Of a DNA stretch of 56,818 nucleotides, positions 1 to 12,613 are shown in pieces; position 1 is the first letter of the stretch; each line of letters starts with the position of its first letter. The notes below the pieces were generated by a model, which was not told where the DNA came from, searched no databases, and saw nothing but the letters and a program-made list of their open reading frames with translations. Location: assembly GCF_001426885.1 (NCBI RefSeq), contig NZ_LMFP01000028.1, positions 363,125 through 419,942 on the forward strand. Reading direction: 5' to 3'. The translations under genes were made by a program, and so were the position numbers. The stretch comes from Pelomonas sp. Root1444 (GTDB taxonomy: Bacteria > Pseudomonadota > Gammaproteobacteria > Burkholderiales > Burkholderiaceae_C).

Positions 1-2463
1 GGCGACTTCTACGAGGTCTTCTACGACGACGCGCGCAAGTGCAACGCGCTGCTGGACATCACGCTGACGCAGCGCGGCCAGAGCGCCGGCCAGCCGGTCG
101 TCATGGCCGGTGTGCCGGTGCACGCGCTGGAGAGTTATCTCGCCAAGCTCATCAAGCTGGGTGAAGCGGTCGCGATTGCCGAGCAGGTCGGCGAGGTCGG
201 CGCGAGCAAGGGGCCGGTGGAACGCAAGGTGGTGCGCGTCGTCACTCCGGGCACCATCACAGACACCGAACTGCTGGCCGACAAGCAGGACGCCGTGCTG
301 CTGGCCGTCTCCGGCCACGGCCGCAGGCACGGGCTGGCGTGGCTGTCGTTGACCCAGGGCGAGATCGGCCTGGCCGAGTGCAGCGACATGGAGTTGCCCG
401 CCTGGCTGGCGCGCCTGTCGCCCGCCGAGGTGCTGGTCAACCGAGAGCAGCAGCCGGCGGGCGTCATGAAGGCGCGCTTCCCGGTCACGAACCGGCCGAG
501 TTGGCAGTTCGACGGCGCGTTGGGGAACCGCAAGCTGTGCGAACAACTGGCCGTCGCCAGCCTGCAGGGCTTCAATGCGCATGAGCTCACCTTGGCCCAT
601 GCCGCGGGCAGCGCACTGCTGGCCTTTGCCGAGCACACGCAGGGCCGCGCGCTGTCCCACGTGCGCTCGCTGCGCGTGCAGCGCGCCAGCGACCTGCTGG
701 ACCTGCCGCCCGCCACGCAACGCAACCTGGAGCTGGTGCAGACACTGCGCGGCGAGGCCAGCCCGACGCTGTTCTCGCTGCTGGACACCTGCAAGAGCGG
801 CATGGGCAGCCGCACGCTGCGGCAGTGGCTGCTGCACCCCAAGCGCGATCGCGCCGAAGCGACGGCGCGGCACGACGCGATTGCGGCCCTGCACGCGGAA
901 GGCTTCGAGCCGCTGCGCGAGGCGCTGAAGTCGGTCAGCGACGTGGAGCGCATCTCCGCCCGCATCGCGCTGCGCCAGGTGCGGCCACGTGAACTGACGG
1001 GCCTGCGTGCGACGCTGCAGGTGCTGCCGCAGCTGCGCGCCGTGACGCCCGCCGCGCTGCGTGATGCGACGCTGACGCCGCCCAGCGACATCCTCGAACT
1101 GCTGGAACGAGCCATCGCGCTGGAGCCGGCCATCCTGGCGCGCGATGGCGGCGTCATCGCCGACGGCTTCGACGCCGAGCTGGACGAGCTGCGCGGCATC
1201 CAGCAGAACTGCGACGGCTTCCTGCTGGACCTCGAAACCCGCGAGCGCGCCCGCACCGGCATCGCCAACCTGCGCGTCCAGTTCAACCGGGTGCACGGCT
1301 TCTACATCGAGGTCACGCAGGGCCAGGTCGACAAGGTGCCGATGGACTACCAGCGCCGCCAGACGCTGAAGAACGCCGAGCGCTACATCACGCCCGAGCT
1401 GAAGGCCTTCGAGGACAAGGCGCTGTCCGCCAACGAGCGGGCGCTGGCGCGCGAGAAGCTGCTTTACGAGCAGGTCATCGATGCCCTCATCAGCCGCTTG
1501 GAACCATTGACGGCGCTGGGCCGCACGCTGGCCGGGCTGGACGCATTGGCTGCGCTGGCCGAGCGCGCCGTCACGCTGAACTGGTGCCGGCCCGAGTTCG
1601 TGGCGCAGCCCTGCCTGGAGATCGAGGCCGGCCGCCACCCGGTCGTGCAGGCGCGCCTGGCGGAGACCGGCGGCGCGGAGTTCATGCCCAACGACTGCCG
1701 GCTGGACGCGCGCACGCGCATGCTGGTCATCACCGGCCCCAACATGGGCGGCAAGAGCACCTTCATGCGCCAGGTCGCGCTGATCGCGCTGCTGGCCGCG
1801 ATCGGCTCCTACGTGCCGGCCACGCGCTGCCGGCTGGGGCACATGGACGCCATCCACACCCGCATCGGCGCGGCCGACGACCTGGCCAACGCGCAGTCCA
1901 CCTTCATGCTGGAGATGACCGAGGGTGCGGCCATCCTGCATTCGGCGACCGACCAGTCGCTGGTGCTGATGGACGAGATCGGGCGGGGGACGTCGACCTT
2001 CGACGGGCTCGCGCTGGCCAGCGCCATCGCCAGCCACCTGCACGACAAGACGCGTGCCTTCACGCTGTTCGCGACCCACTACTTCGAGCTGACCGAGTTC
2101 CCGGCCAAGCACTCGATGGCGCAGAACTGGCATGTGTCGGCCGTGGAGAGCGGCGAGGACATCGTCTTCCTGCACGAGCTGCAGGCCGGCCCCGCCAGCC
2201 GCAGCTACGGCGTGCAGGTGGCCAAGCTGGCGGGCATGCCGGCCAGCCTGGTGCGGCAGGCGCGCGCCACGCTGGAGGCGCTGGAGGCGCGGCAGAACGC
2301 GGCTGACGACCAGTTCGATCTGTTCGCCGCGCCGCCGGCCCCGCCGCCGCTGCCCGAGCCGAGCGAGCTGGTGGCCGCGCTGGACGGCATCGACCCCGAC
2401 GCCCTGTCGCCGCGCGAGGCCCTGGAGGCGCTCTACAAGCTGAAGAAGCTGGCCAAGCCATGA
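1..2463 (+). CDS. mutS: DNA mismatch repair protein MutS (5' end cut by the window)
   Basis: ATPase that recognises base mismatches and small loops and starts methyl-directed repair with MutL. The reading frame is open from base 1; 820 residues are visible and about 33 are missing by comparison with E. coli MutS. The window opens at [10 protein letters not shown], so the mismatch-wedging Phe-x-Glu motif is just inside. Walker A ([10 protein letters not shown]) lies near 1732-1761 and Walker B ([12 protein letters not shown]) near 1960-1995. The C-terminal helix-turn-helix/dimer region is intact and ends at TGA 2461-2463. The stop overlaps the next start as ATGA, so the downstream hydrolase is probably translationally coupled. 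Family assignment is certain; only the true start is unseen. Confidence 0.97.
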   Translation, partial: GDFYEVFYDDARKCNALLDITLTQRGQSAGQPVVMAGVPVHALESYLAKLIKLGEAVAIAEQVGEVGASKGPVERKVVRVVTPGTITDTELLADKQDAVLLAVSGHGRRHGLAWLSLTQGEIGLAECSDMELPAWLARLSPAEVLVNREQQPAGVMKARFPVTNRPSWQFDGALGNRKLCEQLAVASLQGFNAHELTLAHAAGSALLAFAEHTQGRALSHVRSLRVQRASDLLDLPPATQRNLELVQTLRGEASPTLFSLLDTCKSGMGSRTLRQWLLHPKRDRAEATARHDAIAALHAEGFEPLREALKSVSDVERISARIALRQVRPRELTGLRATLQVLPQLRAVTPAALRDATLTPPSDILELLERAIALEPAILARDGGVIADGFDAELDELRGIQQNCDGFLLDLETRERARTGIANLRVQFNRVHGFYIEVTQGQVDKVPMDYQRRQTLKNAERYITPELKAFEDKALSANERALAREKLLYEQVIDALISRLEPLTALGRTLAGLDALAALAERAVTLNWCRPEFVAQPCLEIEAGRHPVVQARLAETGGAEFMPNDCRLDARTRMLVITGPNMGGKSTFMRQVALIALLAAIGSYVPATRCRLGHMDAIHTRIGAADDLANAQSTFMLEMTEGAAILHSATDQSLVLMDEIGRGTSTFDGLALASAIASHLHDKTRAFTLFATHYFELTEFPAKHSMAQNWHVSAVESGEDIVFLHELQAGPASRSYGVQVAKLAGMPASLVRQARATLEALEARQNAADDQFDLFAAPPAPPPLPEPSELVAALDGIDPDALSPREALEALYKLKKLAKP

Positions 2464-3254
2464 GCGAAAGAGTCCTTGTCTTCTCCCACGCCAACAGCTA
2501 CCCCGCCGGCTGCTACCGGGTGCTGTTCGAGCGCTGGCGCGCGGCGGGCTGGCGCGTCGAGGCGCTGGACCGCTTCGGGCATGACCCGCGCTTTCCGGTC
2601 ACCGGCGATTGGCGCAAGCTGCGCGACCAGCTGCTGCATTTCATCGACACCGAGGTGAAGCCGCAGGGGCAGGTCGCGCTGGTCGGCCATTCGCTGGGCG
2701 GCATGGTGAGCCTGCTGGCGACCTGCCGGCGGCCGGAACTGGTGTCGCGGCTCGTCATGCTGGACTCGCCAGTCGTCACCGGCTGGAAGGCCGCCGCCGT
2801 CGCGGTGGCAAAGACCACGGGGCTGATCCACCGCTACGGCCCGTCCAAGATCGCTCGCGAGCGCCGCCACCTCTGGCCGGACCGCGAGGCGGTCTACAAG
2901 CATTTTTCAGCCAAGAAATTGTTCGCCCGTTGGGACCCACGCGTGTTGGCCGACTACATCGAAGCCGGCTTCGAGGAGGCCGACGGCCAGGTGCGCTTGC
3001 GCTTCACGCGGGACGTGGAAGCGCACATCTACCGTACGCTGCCCCACCACCTGCCGCTGCTGCTGCGCCTGCGGCCGCCGCAATGCCCGGTGGCCTTCGT
3101 CGGCGGCACACGGTCGGCCGAGCTGCGCCAGGCGGGCGCTGCGGCGTCCAAGAGGCTTGCCGGCGACAACTGGCGCTGGATGGAAGGCTCACACCTCTTC
3201 CCGTTCGAGAAGCCGGACGAAACGGCAGAGCTGGTGCTCGACTTGTTGAGCTGA
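2460..3254 (+). CDS. alpha/beta hydrolase
   Basis: 264-residue cytoplasmic alpha/beta-hydrolase fold protein, probably an esterase or lipase-like enzyme of unknown substrate. No signal peptide is seen. The nucleophile elbow GHSLGG occurs about residue 78, following the strand QVALVGHS. A late His in [14 protein letters not shown] fits the catalytic base of the triad. An early SHANSYPAG segment fits the oxyanion-hole loop. The ATG overlaps the mutS stop by 4 nt (ATGA), so it is co-translated with mutS. I do not recognise a named family, and no biochemical link to mismatch repair is implied. Confidence 0.85.
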   Translation: MSERVLVFSHANSYPAGCYRVLFERWRAAGWRVEALDRFGHDPRFPVTGDWRKLRDQLLHFIDTEVKPQGQVALVGHSLGGMVSLLATCRRPELVSRLVMLDSPVVTGWKAAAVAVAKTTGLIHRYGPSKIARERRHLWPDREAVYKHFSAKKLFARWDPRVLADYIEAGFEEADGQVRLRFTRDVEAHIYRTLPHHLPLLLRLRPPQCPVAFVGGTRSAELRQAGAAASKRLAGDNWRWMEGSHLFPFEKPDETAELVLDLLS

Positions 3255-4979
<1,725 letters not shown>

Positions 4980-4990
4980 GGTCAATCGTC

Positions 4991-5848
4991 ATGAAGCTCT
5001 GCGGATTCGACGTCGGCATCGACAAGCCGTTTTTCCTGATCGCCGGCACCTGCTCGATCGAGGGCCTGCAGATGTCGCTCGACGTCGCTGGCCTGTTGAA
5101 AGAGGCGTGCACGACGCTTGGCATTCCCCTGATCTACAAAGGCTCGTTCGACAAGGCCAACCGCTCGTCCGGCACCACCAAGCGCGGCGTCGGCATGGAA
5201 GCCGGCCTGAAGATCCTCGACGAGGTGCGCCGCCAGACCGGCTTGCCGGTGCTGACCGACGTGCACGACACCACCCAGGTGGCCGAGGTCGCCAGCGTCG
5301 TCGACGTGCTGCAGACACCGGCCTTCCTGTGCCGCCAGACGGACTTCATCCGCGCCGTCGCCCAAAGCGGCAAGCCGGTCAACATCAAGAAGGGCCAGTT
5401 CCTCGCGCCCTGGGACATGAAGAACGTCATCGACAAGGCCCGCGCCGCCGCACACGAGGTGGGCCTGTCGGAGGACCGCTTCCTGGCCTGCGAACGCGGC
5501 GTCAGCTTCGGCTACAACAACCTCGTGGCCGACATGACCAGCCTGGCCGAGATGCGCAACAGCGGCGCGCCGGTGGTGTTCGACGTCACCCATTCGGTGC
5601 AGAAGCCCGGCGGCCTGGGCGGCTCCAGCGGCGGCGCGCGCGAGATGGTGCCGGTGCTGGCCCGGGCCGGTGTCGGCGTCGGCGTGGCGGGCCTGTTCAT
5701 GGAGACGCACCCGAACCCTGCCGAAGCCTTCAGCGACGGCCCGAATGCGGTGCCGCTCAGGCACATGAAGACGCTGCTGGAGCAACTGGTGGCGCTGGAC
5801 CGCGTCGTCAAGCAGCAGCCGCTGCTTGAGAACGACTTCTCCTGCTGA
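4991..5848 (+). CDS. kdsA: 3-deoxy-8-phosphooctulonate synthase (KDO-8-P synthase)
   Basis: Condenses phosphoenolpyruvate with arabinose 5-phosphate to KDO-8-phosphate for the lipopolysaccharide inner core. 285 residues, normal length. Diagnostic segments are FDKANRSS, the LCRQTDF region, [16 protein letters not shown] and [20 protein letters not shown]. Residue 21 is Cys in IAGTCSIE, where E. coli KdsA has Asn; from the family literature this marks the metal-dependent class. It follows pyrG by 11 nt and precedes a DUF1330 gene by 5 nt, so these genes form one transcription unit leading toward eno. Confidence 0.97.
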   Translation: MKLCGFDVGIDKPFFLIAGTCSIEGLQMSLDVAGLLKEACTTLGIPLIYKGSFDKANRSSGTTKRGVGMEAGLKILDEVRRQTGLPVLTDVHDTTQVAEVASVVDVLQTPAFLCRQTDFIRAVAQSGKPVNIKKGQFLAPWDMKNVIDKARAAAHEVGLSEDRFLACERGVSFGYNNLVADMTSLAEMRNSGAPVVFDVTHSVQKPGGLGGSSGGAREMVPVLARAGVGVGVAGLFMETHPNPAEAFSDGPNAVPLRHMKTLLEQLVALDRVVKQQPLLENDFSC

Positions 5849-5853
5849 GAGCC

Positions 5854-6141
5854 ATGGCCGCCTACATCCTCGCCAACGTCAAAGTCACCAACCCCGAGCA
5901 ATACGAGGACTATCGGCGCCTGTCGACGCTCGCCATGAAGGAGCACGGCGCCGAGGTGCTGGTGCGCGGCGGCAAGACGACCGTGCTCGAAGGCGACTGG
6001 ACACCCGAGCGCGTTGTGCTGCTGAAGTTCCCGACTGCTGAAGCCGCCCAGGCCTTCTACGACTCGCCGGAGTACGGCGCCGCGCGCGAAGCCCGCGAGG
6101 GCATTGCCGTCATGCGCATGGTGTTGATCGAAGGTGTCTGA
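5854..6141 (+). CDS. DUF1330 family protein
   Basis: 95-residue small cytoplasmic protein of the DUF1330 family, a dimeric alpha/beta (ferredoxin-like) barrel fold. The start MAAYILANVKVTNPEQYEDY and the segment FPTAEAAQAFYDSPEY are typical of the family, in which the Tyr/Pro-rich patch lines a pocket. Molecular function is not established for the family; members often accompany metabolic operons. It begins 5 nt after kdsA and ends about 80 nt before eno, and it is conserved in this position in related genomes as I recall. The function here is unknown. Confidence 0.85.
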   Translation: MAAYILANVKVTNPEQYEDYRRLSTLAMKEHGAEVLVRGGKTTVLEGDWTPERVVLLKFPTAEAAQAFYDSPEYGAAREAREGIAVMRMVLIEGV

Positions 6142-6223
6142 TCCTGCCGATTGATGTGACGCGGTAACACCCACTTGGCACACTTGCGCCCGCCCGAATT
6201 TTTCACTTCCCTGGAGACACTGA

Positions 6224-7510
<1,287 letters not shown>

Positions 7511-7514
7511 GCCT

Positions 7515-7823
7515 TTGAAGGCGCTTGCCCTGGTCCTGGCGGTCTTCCTGATCGCCATCCAGGCCCAACTGTGGGTGGGCCGGGGCAGTCTTCCGTACGT
7601 GGCCCACCTCCGGGAGGAAGTGGCCGCCGCGCGCGCCGAGAACGACGAGGCGCGCGCCCGCAACAACCAGCTGCAGGCCGAGCTGCGCGACCTGCGCGAA
7701 GGCCTGGAGATGGTGGAAGAGAAGGCCCGCTTCGAGCTCGGCATGATCAAGCCGGACGAGGTCTTCGTGCCACTCGCCGCACCTGCAGCCCCACCTGCGG
7801 CCTCGGCGGCTGGCCAGCGCTGA
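7515..7823 (+). CDS. ftsB: cell division protein FtsB
   Basis: Small single-pass inner-membrane protein of the divisome; forms the FtsQLB complex that activates septal peptidoglycan synthesis. 102 residues. A TTG start 4 nt after the eno stop gives a membrane helix at residues 2-16 (KALALVLAVFLIAIQ), then a coiled coil of charged heptads to about residue 70 (EEVAAARAENDEARARNNQL) and the FtsB-type segment LEMVEEKARFELGMIKPDE. A proline/alanine-rich tail follows. The eno-ftsB order is classical in proteobacteria. Its TGA overlaps the next gene's ATG by one base. Confidence 0.93.
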   Translation: MKALALVLAVFLIAIQAQLWVGRGSLPYVAHLREEVAAARAENDEARARNNQLQAELRDLREGLEMVEEKARFELGMIKPDEVFVPLAAPAAPPAASAAGQR

Positions 7824-8443
7824 TGCTGGCCCAGGCCTGGGCGGCGCTGCTGGCGCCGGCCTTCACCGCCTTCGGCAGCCCGATCTCCTGGCTGGAACTG
7901 GTCGCCTTCGTGCTGGCCGTCTGGATGGTCGTCTGCAACATGCGGGTGAAGCTGCTGGCCTGGCCGCTGGCCCTCGTCAGTTCGCTGATGTACTTCGCCC
8001 TCTTCTGGGACGGCCAGCTGTATGGCGAGGCGGCGCTGCAGCTCGTCTTTGCCGCATTGGCCGTCTGGGGCTGGTGGCAATGGCGCTTCGGCCGCACCCG
8101 CGAGGGCGAGGCGCTGAAGGTGCGCCGGCTGGGCTGGCAAGGCCTCGCCCGGCCCGTGCTGCTGACGCTGGCGGCGTGGCCGCTGCTGGGGCTCTTCCTG
8201 GACCGTGTCACCGACAGCCCCCTGCCCTACTGGGACGCCTTCCCGACCGTCGCCAGCCTGCTGGGCCAATGGCTGCTGGCGCGCAAGTACGAGGAGAACT
8301 GGCCGACCTGGATCGTCGTCAACGCGGTCAGCGTCGTGCTGTTCGGGTTCAAGGGCTACTGGCTGACGGTCATCCTGTATGCCGGCTTCATTCCGATGAG
8401 CGTCATCGGCTGGCGCGCGTGGAGGCAGGCTTGGGCCGCTTGA
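7823..8443 (+). CDS. pnuC: nicotinamide riboside/mononucleotide transporter PnuC
   Basis: Inner-membrane facilitator that takes up a vitamin B3 riboside (nicotinamide riboside in characterised PnuC proteins). 206 residues with about six to seven hydrophobic helices. Family features seen are SPISWLELVAFVLAVWMVVCNM, WPLALVSSLMYFALFW, YGEAALQLVFAALAVWGWWQW and the C-terminal ARKYEENWPTWIVVNAVSVVL; the Trp-rich WGWWQW segment corresponds to the substrate site region. It starts inside TGATG, overlapping ftsB, and its end overlaps a NadR-like kinase that would trap the imported riboside by phosphorylation. No upstream riboswitch is possible here because it is embedded in the ftsB end. Confidence 0.9.
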   Translation: MLAQAWAALLAPAFTAFGSPISWLELVAFVLAVWMVVCNMRVKLLAWPLALVSSLMYFALFWDGQLYGEAALQLVFAALAVWGWWQWRFGRTREGEALKVRRLGWQGLARPVLLTLAAWPLLGLFLDRVTDSPLPYWDAFPTVASLLGQWLLARKYEENWPTWIVVNAVSVVLFGFKGYWLTVILYAGFIPMSVIGWRAWRQAWAA

Positions 8444-8949
8444 TCGCGCTGCTCGGCGCGGAGTGCACCGGCAAGTCCACGCTGGCCGAAGCGTTGGCCG
8501 CCGAGTTCAACGCCGGCCTCGTCACGGAATACCTGCGCGAGTGGTGCGACGCCCATGGCCGCACGCCGCTGCGGCATGAGCAGGCCCACATCGCCGCTGA
8601 GCAGGCCGCGCGCATCGAGGCGGCATCGCGGCAACACGACCTCGTCATCTGCGACACGACGCCGCTGATCACGGCACTGTGCAGCCAGCATTACTTCAAC
8701 GACGACGCGCTGCTGGCCGGTGCACTGGCGTTCCAGCGCCGCTGCGAGCTGACGCTGCTGTGCGCACCCGACCTGCCCTGGCAGGCCGATGGCTTCCTGC
8801 GCGACGGCCCCGGTGTGCGGGCCGCCTTCGATGCGCGGCTGCGGGCGGCGCTGTCGGCCAGCGGCATCCGCTGGATCGACATCGCCGGCAGCGATGACGA
8901 ACGCCGGGCGACGGCGGTCCGCGCGCTTCAACGCCCCAGCAGCAGGTAG
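8419..8949 (+). CDS. NadR-like ATPase, probable ribosylnicotinamide kinase
   Basis: Predicted P-loop kinase of 176 residues, matching the kinase domain of NadR without its adenylyltransferase or DNA-binding parts. The P-loop GAECTGKST is at residues 13-21, followed by TEYLREWCDAHGR (NadR-like EY.RE segment) and the Walker B-like strand DLVICDTTPLIT. It probably phosphorylates the nicotinamide riboside brought in by PnuC. The GTG at 8419 lies inside pnuC (25-nt overlap); a TTG at 8431 is an alternative. The 3' end overlaps the convergent membrane-protein gene by 22 nt. Substrate is inferred from the PnuC partnership. Confidence 0.8.
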   Translation: MEAGLGRLIALLGAECTGKSTLAEALAAEFNAGLVTEYLREWCDAHGRTPLRHEQAHIAAEQAARIEAASRQHDLVICDTTPLITALCSQHYFNDDALLAGALAFQRRCELTLLCAPDLPWQADGFLRDGPGVRAAFDARLRAALSASGIRWIDIAGSDDERRATAVRALQRPSSR

Positions 8950-11900
8950 TCGAACAGCTGGGTGCCGCCGGCGCCGCCCAGCGGCACCAGCATGGCCTTG
9001 AGCAGCGGCTGGTCGAAGAACGGCGCGAACGCGCCCTTCTGGTTGTTCTCCACCTGGGTGATCAGGCGCTTGAAGGGCTCGACGAGGTCGCTCATGGGCT
9101 TGCCGCTGCCGGCCATCCAGCGCAGGTCTGCCTGCATGGATTCCAGGGCCCGCCGGCGCGTGTGCTCGGCCGAGCGCTTGAGCATGACGGTCAGGCCGAT
9201 CAGCGCGACGACATAGAAGCTCACGCCCACCGCGATGGCCGGCGTCAGCGCCCAGTTGTCGAACAGCCGGCTGCGCGCCACGACCAGCAGCGCCAGCACG
9301 ACGAATGGCCCGATGACCAGGCGCGCGACCGGCGCGCTGCGCTGCGCCACCACCTGCACGTCGATCCAGTCGTCCAGCAGCGTGTGCATCGCGAAGCCGC
9401 CGCCGTCCTTGGTTCGTTCCTCGGGCCGGGCGTTGAAGCGCTGCGACCACAGCGCCTGGTGCTCCTCGCCGAGGGACTTGGCGAACATCTCGATGGTCGC
9501 GTCCGGGTAGAAGCTGCGGCCCGCGTTCAGGTGGCGCACGAAACGCAGCAGCAGCACGGTCGCATCGGCCACGGCGACGATGAGCAGCGGCAGCATCAGC
9601 AGGATCACGTAGAGCGTGGCCTTGACGATCTGGCGGTGCTCGTCGCCGCGCACCGGCACTTCGGGGATCTGGCCTTCCGACAAACCCAGGAACATCAGGC
9701 CGACCAGCCCGATGGTCAGTACGAACCACACCAGCGTGCGCGCCGCGCGCGGCCGCGCCTCGCCGCGTTCGCCGTACTCCTGCCACAGCTGGGCGAAGTC
9801 GCAGCTGAAGCCCACGCCGGGTTTCCAGAACAGCACGCTGATCTGCTCGAACCAGCCGCGCACCAGCTCCCGCACGGTGCTGCGCACGACCGGCCGTGGC
9901 ACCGGGCGCGGCAGGCGCAGCCAGTCGGAGTCATCGCGCAGCAGCTGCAGCGTGCAGGCCCAGGCCCAGTCCAGCGTCCAGAAGATGGCGAACAAGGCCA
10001 GCAGATGGATGAGGTGCGAAGGCCAGGCGCTGACGCCCTCCAGCCACGTCACCGGCTCGCAGGTGCTGCAGTTGACGCTGCCACGCCAGCCCGCGGCCGG
10101 CCAGGCCAGCCACAGCCACACGCCCGCCACCATCAGCAGCACGACCAGGTGCAGGCGGTCCACACCCGCGGGCTGGTCGGGCGGCAGCGGCTGCTCGCGC
10201 CGTGCCGACAGCAGGGCCGGCAGCACCGCCAGCAACGCGCCGAAGGCGGCCAGGCTGGCCAGCAGCAGCGCATGGATGAAGTCGAGCCGGCTGGGCAGCA
10301 CGAACTCGATCAGGCTGGCCAGCACGTACGAGAACAGGCCCGCATGCAAAGCCACCAGCACGATGGCCGTCATGTCCATCTGCGGCTGGTTGTTCATCGT
10401 CGGCTCGCGCAGGAAGACGCGCCGCGCCTGGCGGATGGCGGGCGTGGACGGCCAGACCAGCAGCATCGTGCCCGTCAGCCCGATCATCAGCACCGCCACG
10501 AAGATGCGCCCCGCGCTGTTGACCGGCGGGCGGGCGTCCAGCGCATAGCCGGCCAAGGGCACGGCGTTGCTGCGCCCGATCTCGTACAGCGAGGTGTTCT
10601 GCAGCGCCTGGTCCAGCGCCGCGCGCTCGCGCTGCTTGCAGCCCTCGTCGCGGCAGCCCGCGCGGCGCGCGGCGGCATAGGTGCTGGTCTGGTAGATGTC
10701 GCGCAGCGGCGGCGTGCCGGCCTGCAGGTTGACCGGCCCCTCCCCCTTGTCCGTCGTGGTCGAGGGCGGCGGCGGGTAGAAAGCCAGCGGCAGGCTGCTC
10801 GCGACGACCAGGTTGCGCGTGAAGGCCTGCGTGCGCGGGTGCAGGTAGCGCGCGTCCATGTCCGTCGTGAAGAACATCTTGTCCGAGAAGTCCTCGTGCA
10901 GGGCCTGCAGCACCAGCAGCTTGTCGTGCACGTCGTTGGCGAAGATGCCGATGGCGCCGATGGGCGGGAGCTGCGGGTTGGTCTCGCTGCGCTTGAGGTC
11001 GGCGCCCAGCCGGCGCAGGTAGTCGAGCTGGTCGCGGCTCTCGGGCCATTCCAGCGTCGGCGCCGTCTTGCCGGCCGTCCCCGCGGCGGCCTGGATTTCC
11101 CGCGAAGTCACGCCGTCGATGCCGCGGAAGAAATACACCACCTCCAGCAACAGCCCCTTCTCGTCGCCCCCCAGGCGGTGCTTCAGCTCGGCCACCAGCG
11201 ACTGGGCATAGAGGGAATCGCGCTCCGCCACCACGACGACGCGGCGCTTGCTGTCATGCGGCAGGCGCAGCCGGATCTCGGCGTCCAGCTTGCGGATCAG
11301 GTCGCCATCGTTGCCCACCGTGCGCTGCAGCGCCACCTGGCGCTGGTCGCCCGTGATGCGGTTGAACTGTTCGGTGATGAAGGCGTCCAGGTCCTGACGG
11401 TTCAGCTCGGCCAGCATGCGGTTGGGTGCCGTGGAGGCCGAGTTGTAGAACTCCGCGCCGGACAGCAGCCGGTAGCCCTCCAGCACCTCGGCTTCCAGCG
11501 CCGGCCCGCCCTGGTTGCCGAGGCTGGCGCAGCGCAGCGCCGTCGCTGCCGCGGTGGCGACGGCGCTGCTTGCGGGCATGTTGTAGCGGTCGGCCGCGCA
11601 GCGCAGGTCGGACAGGGCCAGGCGCAGCGCATCGGTGGACGAGGGGCCGATGACGGCCAGGCTGGGCAGGCCGTCGTCCGCCTCGCTGCTGGAGCTGCCC
11701 TTGAAGCTGGCATTGACGCGCGCCTTGCTGCCCATCAGCTGCTGCACCAGCAGCGCCAGCGCGTCCAGCTTGCGGTTGGGCAGCGAGTTCTCGTCCACCC
11801 ACAGCACGGCCACCTGGGCATAGCGGCCGCCATGCCCAGCCCGGCCGGGCCTGTCGCGGTGGCCGGTGCGCAGCGTCAGCAGCTCGTACGGCACCACGAA

Positions 11901-12494
11901 GGGCGCCTTGGCCTTGGCTGCGGCCGAAGCGGCGCTGGCCGGGGCCGGCGGTGTCTTGGCCGGCACTGCCGGCGCCGGGTTCAACAGGTCGAACTCCAGC
12001 AGGCTGAGCCGCTCGGCGTTGTCCGGCACGTAGTCCTTGGCCAGCAGCCCGGCCAGCGCCGCGTAGCGCACGCGCCGGCGCGCCTCCTCCGCACCGACGA
12101 AATCCGCGCCGGGCAGAAGGCCCAGCACCAGCAGCGTGTCGTCCAGCCGTTGGTCGTGGTCACGGTCCAGCTTGGCCAGCATGTTGCGCGGGTTGCGCGC
12201 CTCGGCCACGCCGTCGCGGCAGTCCACGTCCACCTCGCGGCTCGCCTGCTTGCGGAAGCGCTCGCAGCGGTCGGCCCGCTCGGCCTCGTAACGGCGCAAT
12301 GCGGCAAACGGGTCTTCCCAGAGGCGCGCGTTGACCTCCAGTTCCGAATCGACCGGCGCCTGGGCGCGCGGCTTCTCGGGCGGGCGCAGCGGCTCGAAGG
12401 CATGCGGCACCAGCTGCGTACTGGCCACGAAAGCCACCAGCACCGCCGCGCTTGCCCATGGGAAACCGCCGAAGCCGCCCTTGGAGTCCGCCAT
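8928..12494 (-). CDS. large membrane protein with periplasmic-binding-like ectodomain, function unknown
   Basis: 1188 residues; I do not recognise a named family. Seen: an N-terminal membrane helix (about 14-30), then a long predicted periplasmic part (about 35-660) with alternating strand/helix blocks, e.g. SLAVIGPSSTDALR (278-291), RRVVVVAERDSLYAQSL (417-433) and IGAIGIFANDVHDK (512-525) followed by FFTTDMDARYLHP. This pattern resembles a type 1 periplasmic-binding (receptor ligand-binding) fold. About nine further helices follow (663-682, 707-733, 738-763, 780-800, 826-851, 919-938, 957-984, 1056-1073, 1083-1106), then a short soluble tail. An Ala/Pro linker lies at 172-198. ATG follows GGAGTGAGCG. 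It is convergent with pnuC/kinase and may share a transcript with hslO upstream of it only if read-through does not occur; about 120 nt separate it from hslO. Confidence 0.85.
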   Translation of the reverse strand: MADSKGGFGGFPWASAAVLVAFVASTQLVPHAFEPLRPPEKPRAQAPVDSELEVNARLWEDPFAALRRYEAERADRCERFRKQASREVDVDCRDGVAEARNPRNMLAKLDRDHDQRLDDTLLVLGLLPGADFVGAEEARRRVRYAALAGLLAKDYVPDNAERLSLLEFDLLNPAPAVPAKTPPAPASAASAAAKAKAPFVVPYELLTLRTGHRDRPGRAGHGGRYAQVAVLWVDENSLPNRKLDALALLVQQLMGSKARVNASFKGSSSSEADDGLPSLAVIGPSSTDALRLALSDLRCAADRYNMPASSAVATAAATALRCASLGNQGGPALEAEVLEGYRLLSGAEFYNSASTAPNRMLAELNRQDLDAFITEQFNRITGDQRQVALQRTVGNDGDLIRKLDAEIRLRLPHDSKRRVVVVAERDSLYAQSLVAELKHRLGGDEKGLLLEVVYFFRGIDGVTSREIQAAAGTAGKTAPTLEWPESRDQLDYLRRLGADLKRSETNPQLPPIGAIGIFANDVHDKLLVLQALHEDFSDKMFFTTDMDARYLHPRTQAFTRNLVVASSLPLAFYPPPPSTTTDKGEGPVNLQAGTPPLRDIYQTSTYAAARRAGCRDEGCKQRERAALDQALQNTSLYEIGRSNAVPLAGYALDARPPVNSAGRIFVAVLMIGLTGTMLLVWPSTPAIRQARRVFLREPTMNNQPQMDMTAIVLVALHAGLFSYVLASLIEFVLPSRLDFIHALLLASLAAFGALLAVLPALLSARREQPLPPDQPAGVDRLHLVVLLMVAGVWLWLAWPAAGWRGSVNCSTCEPVTWLEGVSAWPSHLIHLLALFAIFWTLDWAWACTLQLLRDDSDWLRLPRPVPRPVVRSTVRELVRGWFEQISVLFWKPGVGFSCDFAQLWQEYGERGEARPRAARTLVWFVLTIGLVGLMFLGLSEGQIPEVPVRGDEHRQIVKATLYVILLMLPLLIVAVADATVLLLRFVRHLNAGRSFYPDATIEMFAKSLGEEHQALWSQRFNARPEERTKDGGGFAMHTLLDDWIDVQVVAQRSAPVARLVIGPFVVLALLVVARSRLFDNWALTPAIAVGVSFYVVALIGLTVMLKRSAEHTRRRALESMQADLRWMAGSGKPMSDLVEPFKRLITQVENNQKGAFAPFFDQPLLKAMLVPLGGAGGTQLFDYLLLGR

Positions 12495-12506
12495 CGCTCA
12501 CTCCTG

Positions 12507-12597
12507 GCCCTTGCACACAAGGCCAGCCGACAAAGTCTCAGCTCGGCGGGGCGACGTCAAGCAGCAGGGGCCGCCTCATCCTCAGAACGCATGAGGC
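12507..12597. other. hairpin-rich gap between hslO and the large membrane protein
   Basis: The 119-nt gap (12495-12613) holds two inverted repeats: an imperfect one around 12507-12530 with arms CTGGCC/GGCCAG, and CCTCAT/ATGAGG at about 12571-12597. The second is 3' stop-proximal to the 3' end of genes read leftward from higher coordinates? Both genes here are on the minus strand, so hslO ends at 12614 and this hairpin sits just after its stop, where a terminator is expected. No T-run is obvious. The promoter and ribosome site of the membrane protein must also lie here. Confidence 0.4.
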
Positions 12598-12613
12598 CCG
12601 CGTTGCGCCCCGG

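Noticed and set aside
6160-6200. TGGCAC...TTGC-like pattern before eno as a sigma-54 site
   Set aside because: GG and GC are 7 nt apart rather than 10, so the -24/-12 geometry fails.
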